Source of the DNA: Gammaproteobacteria bacterium
GTDB lineage: Bacteria; Pseudomonadota; Gammaproteobacteria; SG8-11
Length of the DNA: 9,995 nucleotides
Assembly: GCA_016200445.1 (NCBI GenBank)
Contig: JACQEQ010000388.1
Span: 1 to 9,995 of the forward strand
Direction of reading: 5' to 3'
A program made the translations under genes and the position numbers. Position 1 is the first letter of the stretch. The number at the start of each line of letters is the position of its first letter. A model generated the notes under the pieces. It saw only the letters and a list, made by a program, of their open reading frames with translations, was not told where the DNA came from and searched no databases. This document shows positions 5,970 through 9,995 of the stretch, one piece after another.

Positions 5970-6935
5970 ATGACGACTAAAAATCAATCCATGCTGGCCA
6001 TGGAGTTTTGCGGGCTAAAGTTTAACACGCCTTTGGTGCTGCTTTCCGGCTGCGTAGGCTTCGGTGAGGAATACACGCGCATTGCAGGATTCTCGAATCG
6101 CGATGTCGGTGCGGTATGTTTGAAAGGCACCACGTTGAAGCCGCGCCTAGGCAACGCACCGCACCGCGTGTGTGAAACTCCGGCCGGTATGCTCAACTCC
6201 ATCGGCTTGCAAAATCCTGGCACCGAAACCGTGGTGAGCAAAATTTTACCGGCGTTGGACTTTACCGAGACGCGCTTCATCGCCAACGTGTCCGGCTCGA
6301 CCATCGAAGAGTACCGCGAAGTCACGCGGCTGTTCGACGACTCGCCGATCGACGCTATCGAGATAAATATTTCCTGTCCGAACGTGAAAGAAGGCGGCGT
6401 GGTGTTCGGCAATGACCCGGTGATGTCGGCGCGGGTGGTCGAAGCATGCCGCAGCGTGACAAAAAAGCCGCTTATCGCAAAGCTCTCGCCCAATCAAACC
6501 GACATCGCAGGCAACGCGCGCCGTTGCATTGATGCAGGTGCCGATGCCTTCGCCGTGATCAATACCTTGATGGGCATGGCCATCGATATCGAGGAGCGCG
6601 TGCCGGTGATCGGCAATAATCAGGGCGGGTTATCAGGCCCGGCGATCAAGCCGATTGCACTGTTGAAAGTGCATCAGGTGTATCAAGTGTGCAAGGCGCA
6701 CGGCATTCCGATTATCGGGCAGGGCGGGATATTAACCGCGCAAGATGCGCTCGAATTTATCATCGCCGGCGCTAGTGCCGTCGGCATTGGAACTGCGTTA
6801 TTTTACGATCCGCTGGTGTGCGCCAAGATCAACACGGGCATTGTCGACTATTTAAAGCGCCATGAATTGACAGAAATCGCTCAGTTAGTAGGGACGTTGC
6901 AAGTCCACCAAAAGACAGTGGGTTGTGGCAGCTAA
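5970..6935 (+). CDS. pyrD: Dihydroorotate dehydrogenase, class 1B-type catalytic subunit
   Basis: A 321-residue flavin (FMN) enzyme of the dihydroorotate-to-orotate step in pyrimidine synthesis. Motifs are SGCVGFGEEY (26-35), LKGTT with the FMN-contacting Lys52, the substrate segment MLNSIGLQNPG (74-84), and NISCPNVKEGG with catalytic base Cys136. Later come KLSPN, INTLMGM, GGLSGPAIKP and the phosphate-binding IIGQGG and AVGIGTALF. A cysteine base rather than serine, and no N-terminal membrane helix, place it in soluble class 1, closest to class 1B. Class 1B enzymes normally pair with an iron-sulfur flavoprotein PyrK, which is not in this window. The first ATG (5970) has little ribosome-site support; ATG at 5991 or 6000 is possible. 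A related dihydropyrimidine dehydrogenase (PreA-like) role is less likely. Confidence 0.9.
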   Translation: MTTKNQSMLAMEFCGLKFNTPLVLLSGCVGFGEEYTRIAGFSNRDVGAVCLKGTTLKPRLGNAPHRVCETPAGMLNSIGLQNPGTETVVSKILPALDFTETRFIANVSGSTIEEYREVTRLFDDSPIDAIEINISCPNVKEGGVVFGNDPVMSARVVEACRSVTKKPLIAKLSPNQTDIAGNARRCIDAGADAFAVINTLMGMAIDIEERVPVIGNNQGGLSGPAIKPIALLKVHQVYQVCKAHGIPIIGQGGILTAQDALEFIIAGASAVGIGTALFYDPLVCAKINTGIVDYLKRHELTEIAQLVGTLQVHQKTVGCGS

Positions 6936-7035
6936 TTCCATTCCAATTAGATGCGAGACGATGCGCCCCGCCTTGCTGTGCTACAGCACTGTCTGCGGCA
7001 GGGCGCATCGTCTCGCATTGAATTGGAAATGGAAT
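6935..7035. repeat. Long imperfect inverted repeat between converging genes
   Basis: Left arm 6935-6972 and right arm 6997-7035 pair almost end to end. The core is an 18-bp perfect match, ATGCGAGACGATGCGCCC at 6951-6968 against 7001-7018. An outer AT-rich stem (6935-6948 with 7021-7035) has a one-base bulge, and a GCC/GGC inner step has one mismatch. The 24-base loop can itself fold as TGCTGT-GCT-ACAGCA (6974-6988). The repeat starts on the last base of the dihydroorotate dehydrogenase stop codon and ends 11 bases before the lipoprotein stop. It may act as a two-way terminator by its strong stem, but neither side has a T-tract. A small palindromic mobile element is the other option. Confidence 0.85.
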
Positions 7036-7046
7036 AACAGAGCAGC

Positions 7047-9677
7047 CTAGAGTCCGAAATCGAACGTTTTTTCCGTAATCTCCCCTTTGGGCGTCGCCAC
7101 GTGAATTTTGATTTTGCCAGTAGCGGTGCTGGCCGTGTCATCGTCTTTGATGCTGACGACGGCGGCTCGACCGTAAGTCGTATTGCCCGGGATGGTGATT
7201 TCCGATTCGCCTTTCAATTCACCGGCATCGGCGGAGATGGTAATTATCGTACCGGCAGGCAGTGACTGCCCGGCATTGTCGGTGAGCGTAATTTTTAGGT
7301 CTGCGCTCCCGCCGGCGATGTTCAACGGGGTAGCTATTCCGCTGACCGGGACTCCAGGAATATTAGAATAATAAGTCAGATTGTTGTTAAGCGGGTCTTG
7401 CACCGTGATGTGCGGCTGCGATCCAGACATCACAATAACAATGGAGTTACGCACGTGTACCGTGTTCGGCACGGCACACAGCGAAGTGTGCGTGCATAGT
7501 GCCCCGCTGTAGGCGCCGTCGCGCAGGTCGTATTGTCCATTGTTGTTGAAGTCAAGATAGGGCTCGCCTTGGTCGCGCACGCCGTTCTCGTTTTTGTCGA
7601 GAAACGCCTCTGCATAATCTGCAAAGCCTGGTCCTGTAAACGTACCGCTGCTGTCGGCGTCGGTGTAAGCCTCGCCTGACGCAAACGTACCTGCACCATC
7701 GTAAACCCCGTTGCCGTTGCGATCGACGAACAGCGTTTCGCCTAATGGATTGTTGCCTGCGCCGTCATAACGGCCATTGTGGTTGTAGTCGACAAACGGC
7801 TCGCCGAAATCGTAAATGCCGTTAACGGTGGTATCTGTGAATGGTTCATCGAATATGCCGTTGCTGTTAGCATCTGTGAACGGTTCATCCAGCACGCCAT
7901 TGGCATTGGCATCGTTATACGGCTCGCCGTCGCCATCGCTGTAGCTACCGTTGCCATCTTCATCAAAGAAGCTTTCGTTGCCGACCGCCGTCATCAGGAT
8001 GGTAACGCGATGATCAACCGGGCGCGGGACTTGACTTGTCCAGATGACGGAACAGGTGCCTTGCTCGGTGAGGCAGGACGGCTCGATCGATCCGCCTTCG
8101 GTAATGAACGACACCGCCGTGCCATCGGGGACCGGATTATTAAAATGATCGGCAAGATGGGCGCTGACGATGATGGTTTCGCCGTCCAATTCAAATGCTT
8201 CAGGATTCCAAATCGAAGCCGCAATACCGGTGCTGTTTTGGTCGGGCAGTCCGGTGCTGACCGTCAATTGATTCGACTGGCTGGACAAGGTAACACCGCT
8301 TGCCAAGGTGCTTGCTGTGACGCGCACACCGGTTGCGACCGCTCCTGAGCGCACGACGGTGCTGATTTCGCCACTACCGTTGGAGTAGCCGCTGATCGGG
8401 GCAAGCGCCAGTCCGCCCACGCCGGTGTTCAGCGCAAAATTTACCAATTGATTTGCAACCGGAAGCCCTTGAGTGCTTTTTACCCGAAATACAACCGTGG
8501 AGGTTTCGCTCAGGCCGATGCCGCCCGTTCCTCTGATGGCGATCAGAGCAGGGGTTGCGGATACGAATTCGATTGAGCCCGCCGTGTCCGCATTAACAAC
8601 GATGTTAGAGGTGGCGCTGAAATTAGAACCGCCGAAGCTTGCCGTGGCGACAATGCTGTCTGCGCCGACGCAGCCGTTGGCCTGGTAAGTGACCACGGCT
8701 TGACCATTAATGGTGGATGCCGAGGCATCGATGCGGCTCTTGTTTATCGCTGCGCAGCTTGATGCAAAGCTAACTTCAATCGGCACGCTGAACGCTACGT
8801 TATCGGTATCCACGATATTCACCGTGATGCCCGTAGTTCCGCCCGGCGACAGCGGCGACGTGCCGATTCCAACAACTCCTTGCGTAAACGAACCGCTGGT
8901 ATACCCCAGCCGGATCGCAGGCGGTGCGACTTGATAATTCAGCGTGGTGGTCAACGTCTCGGCGCCGATACTCGCCGTGGCTTGCACGGTGTCCGCGCCT
9001 AACGCATCTTTGAAGCCCAACGCTATCGAAGCCTGGCCCGAGCTGTTGGTGATCGCCGTCCCGTTACTAGGGGACAGCGCGCCAAGATCGGTGGCGAACA
9101 CCACGATCACGTCGCGTACTCCGGCGCCGCTTGAATCTACTACCGTGGCTGTTAGCGTGCCTGGAGCATCCGCACGTACGCTGCTGGTCGATGCGCCGGT
9201 ATTGTCTTTTAAAGACAAATTCAACGAACGTCCGGCAAGCGCTGCGGAAGTCACTGAAAAATTAAGACTGGCCGACAGATCTTCGCCATTGATTTTAGCC
9301 GTTGCTGTGACCGTGCCGGCTCCGGTTTTTCCTTCCGATAACAATTGAATTGTGGCATTGCCGCTGCTATTGGTCAGCGCCGTGCCGGCGTCCGGATTCA
9401 AGACGCCCAGGTCGGTTGCGAAAGTTATCACAACGTTTTGCGGATAGGAGCCATCTTTGATCCTGATATTGACTTTTAATGTCCCTGGAGACGCACTGCT
9501 GATCGATGTGGTCGCGGCGCCATCGGAGCTGCGTACCAGAGCGATAGTCATGGTGTTCGAACTTGCGGCATCCGTCGCGCCGGTATCGGCCGCTTTGCCG
9601 CAGCCGTTCAACCACGCCACGCCCAGCAGCATCAGTAGCCACATGCGCAATCTGAGTTGTCCACCGGTTTGCATCAT
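7047..9677 (-). CDS. Large lipoprotein with invasin-like Ig domains and calcium-type repeat array
   Basis: An 876-residue protein, not matched to a named gene. The start has an arginine-flanked hydrophobic signal (about 12-23) and lipobox LNGC with lipidation Cys26. Glycine follows rather than aspartate, so outer-membrane sorting is expected. Next come about five bacterial Ig-like (Big-1 type) domains: roughly 42-141, 150-250, 254-362, 366-475 and one from 483. The first two share VxFATDLGxL and TNSSG. The fifth is interrupted at about 572-720 by a DxNxNGxYD array that probably binds calcium, and its last strand resumes near 738. A final Ig-like domain covers about 755-876. Six further cysteines occur as three near pairs. 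Start is a double ATG at 9677 with a weak ribosome site. It converges on the dihydroorotate dehydrogenase gene. An adhesion or surface-structure role is inference. Confidence 0.85.
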   Translation of the reverse strand: MMQTGGQLRLRMWLLMLLGVAWLNGCGKAADTGATDAASSNTMTIALVRSSDGAATTSISSASPGTLKVNIRIKDGSYPQNVVITFATDLGVLNPDAGTALTNSSGNATIQLLSEGKTGAGTVTATAKINGEDLSASLNFSVTSAALAGRSLNLSLKDNTGASTSSVRADAPGTLTATVVDSSGAGVRDVIVVFATDLGALSPSNGTAITNSSGQASIALGFKDALGADTVQATASIGAETLTTTLNYQVAPPAIRLGYTSGSFTQGVVGIGTSPLSPGGTTGITVNIVDTDNVAFSVPIEVSFASSCAAINKSRIDASASTINGQAVVTYQANGCVGADSIVATASFGGSNFSATSNIVVNADTAGSIEFVSATPALIAIRGTGGIGLSETSTVVFRVKSTQGLPVANQLVNFALNTGVGGLALAPISGYSNGSGEISTVVRSGAVATGVRVTASTLASGVTLSSQSNQLTVSTGLPDQNSTGIAASIWNPEAFELDGETIIVSAHLADHFNNPVPDGTAVSFITEGGSIEPSCLTEQGTCSVIWTSQVPRPVDHRVTILMTAVGNESFFDEDGNGSYSDGDGEPYNDANANGVLDEPFTDANSNGIFDEPFTDTTVNGIYDFGEPFVDYNHNGRYDGAGNNPLGETLFVDRNGNGVYDGAGTFASGEAYTDADSSGTFTGPGFADYAEAFLDKNENGVRDQGEPYLDFNNNGQYDLRDGAYSGALCTHTSLCAVPNTVHVRNSIVIVMSGSQPHITVQDPLNNNLTYYSNIPGVPVSGIATPLNIAGGSADLKITLTDNAGQSLPAGTIITISADAGELKGESEITIPGNTTYGRAAVVSIKDDDTASTATGKIKIHVATPKGEITEKTFDFGL
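7518..7964 (-). repeat. Nine-unit Asp/Asn/Gly (calcium-type) coding repeat array
   Basis: Residues 572-720 of the lipoprotein consist of about nine imperfect units with consensus [FY]xDxNxNGxYDxGE. Examples are FTDANSNGIFDEP, FVDYNHNGRYDG, FVDRNGNGVYDG, FLDKNENGVRDQGE and YLDFNNNGQYD. Unit length varies from 13 residues upwards because of glycine-rich spacers. The spacing of acidic side chains is that of EF-hand, dockerin or thrombospondin-3 type loops, which bind calcium. Two neighbouring units are also close repeats in DNA (7832-7862 and 7871-7901, period 39 bases), which points to fairly recent tandem duplication. Confidence 0.85.
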
Positions 9678-9820
9678 CGTGTTGCTCGTATTGGTTGGCA
9701 GAATCCGACGCTGCGGTATTCGGCAGAGCAGTGCAGGACTTTAGTTTTGGCAGGTAATTCAGGTTAAAGAAATAGTGCGCGCGCCGGATAACCACAGCGT
9801 TAATCCAGATCAGCGGTGTA
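9678..9820. other. Divergent intergenic region
   Basis: A 143-base gap separates the starts of the lipoprotein gene and the right-edge membrane protein gene, so it should contain promoters for both. A candidate is seen only for the plus strand. No repeat, terminator or small gene was recognised. Confidence 0.5.
9747..9776 (+). promoter_or_regulatory. Candidate promoter for the right-edge membrane protein gene
   Basis: TTGGCA (9747-9752, five of six consensus bases) and AATAGT (9771-9776, four of six) are 18 bases apart. Transcription would start near 9783, giving a leader of about 38 nt before the ATG at 9821. The call rests on pattern only. Confidence 0.3.
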
Positions 9821-9995
9821 ATGAAAGCGACTTCCAAAACAATAATTCTGTCCGGTTTCGGCATCATTTTAGTGTTGCTGGTATGTCTGATGTTGATTTG
9901 GTTGCGTAGTGTGCGGCTGAACAGCGAGCGCTTTGACGTCATTGTCGAAGAGCAACGCGAGCAACAACTGGTGTTTACCATGCGCGACGCAGCGC
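9821..9995 (+). CDS. N-terminus of a membrane-anchored protein, possibly a signalling sensor (cut by window edge)
   Basis: The first 58 residues are visible. A short basic start (MKATSK) is followed by a strongly hydrophobic helix at about residues 7-28, then WLRSVRLNSERF and a charged helical stretch with EEQREQQLVFTMRDAA running to the edge. This looks like a signal anchor followed by a periplasmic helical sensor region, as found in membrane-bound histidine kinases and GGDEF/EAL proteins. The catalytic part is outside the window, so the class cannot be decided. The gene diverges from the lipoprotein gene. The frame is open from the ATG to the end of the window, and the ribosome site is weak (GCGGTG about 4 nt before). 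Confidence 0.65.
   Translation, partial: MKATSKTIILSGFGIILVLLVCLMLIWLRSVRLNSERFDVIVEEQREQQLVFTMRDAA

Noticed and set aside
5984..6493. Minus-strand 169-residue open frame
   Set aside because: It lies entirely antisense within the dihydroorotate dehydrogenase gene, which has complete family motifs.
6935..7035. Inverted repeat considered as a standard rho-independent terminator
   Set aside because: No T-tract follows the stem on either strand, so it was listed as a repeat with possible terminator function instead.
7518..7964. Repetitive DNA considered as a CRISPR array
   Set aside because: The repeats are in frame, degenerate and variable in spacing, and they encode a coherent Asp/Asn/Gly protein motif.
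7779..8348. Plus-strand 189-residue open frame opposite the lipoprotein
   Set aside because: It is an antisense shadow of the repeat array and fifth Ig domain, with no recognisable domain or ribosome site.
8944..9348. Plus-strand 134-residue open frame
   Set aside because: It is antisense to the second Ig domain. Its low-complexity Ala/Val/Ser composition mirrors the codons of the real gene.
9367..9981. Minus-strand 204-residue open frame over the divergent gap
   Set aside because: It overlaps the lipoprotein signal region in another frame and lies antisense to the start of the right-edge membrane gene. Its composition is not protein-like, and the real genes on both sides have clear signal segments.

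Overview
The window reads as chromosomal DNA of a Gram-negative proteobacterium, most likely a betaproteobacterium. This rests on gene order: the neighbourhood gpmI-envC, a YibN-like rhodanese, grxC, secB, gpsA and trmL is a conserved proteobacterial core block, and one protein is an outer-membrane-type lipoprotein. The genus is not determined. Almost all of the DNA is coding, and no rRNA, tRNA, CRISPR array, transposase or phage gene was seen.

Layout. (1) 1-2134, minus strand: gpmI (phosphoglycerate mutase) followed after 1 nt by envC (activator of cell-wall amidases), which runs off the left edge. (2) 2135-2385: divergent intergenic region. (3) 2386-5479, plus strand: an ArsR-type regulator with the two cysteines expected of persulfide sensors (YgaV/BigR/SqrR type), then a membrane-anchored rhodanese, glutaredoxin, zinc-ribbon thioredoxin, secB and gpsA, closely packed and probably largely co-transcribed. 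(4) 5476-5949, minus strand: trmL, overlapping the end of gpsA by 4 nt. (5) 5970-6935, plus strand: a class 1B-type dihydroorotate dehydrogenase. (6) 6935-7035: a long imperfect inverted repeat between converging genes. (7) 7047-9677, minus strand: a large lipoprotein of invasin-like Ig domains carrying a looped-out array of aspartate/asparagine-rich calcium-type repeats. (8) 9678-9820: divergent intergenic region, then the start of a plus-strand membrane protein cut by the right edge.

How it works together. Most genes are housekeeping: glycolysis, cell division, protein export, phospholipid precursor synthesis, tRNA modification and pyrimidine synthesis. The part most suggestive of a distinct system is 2386-3909, where a likely persulfide-responsive repressor sits upstream of a rhodanese, a glutaredoxin and a thioredoxin. 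Together these could sense, carry and reduce sulfane sulfur, feeding directly into the secB export operon. The other accessory feature is the large surface lipoprotein with its calcium-type repeat array, next to a probable membrane signalling gene.
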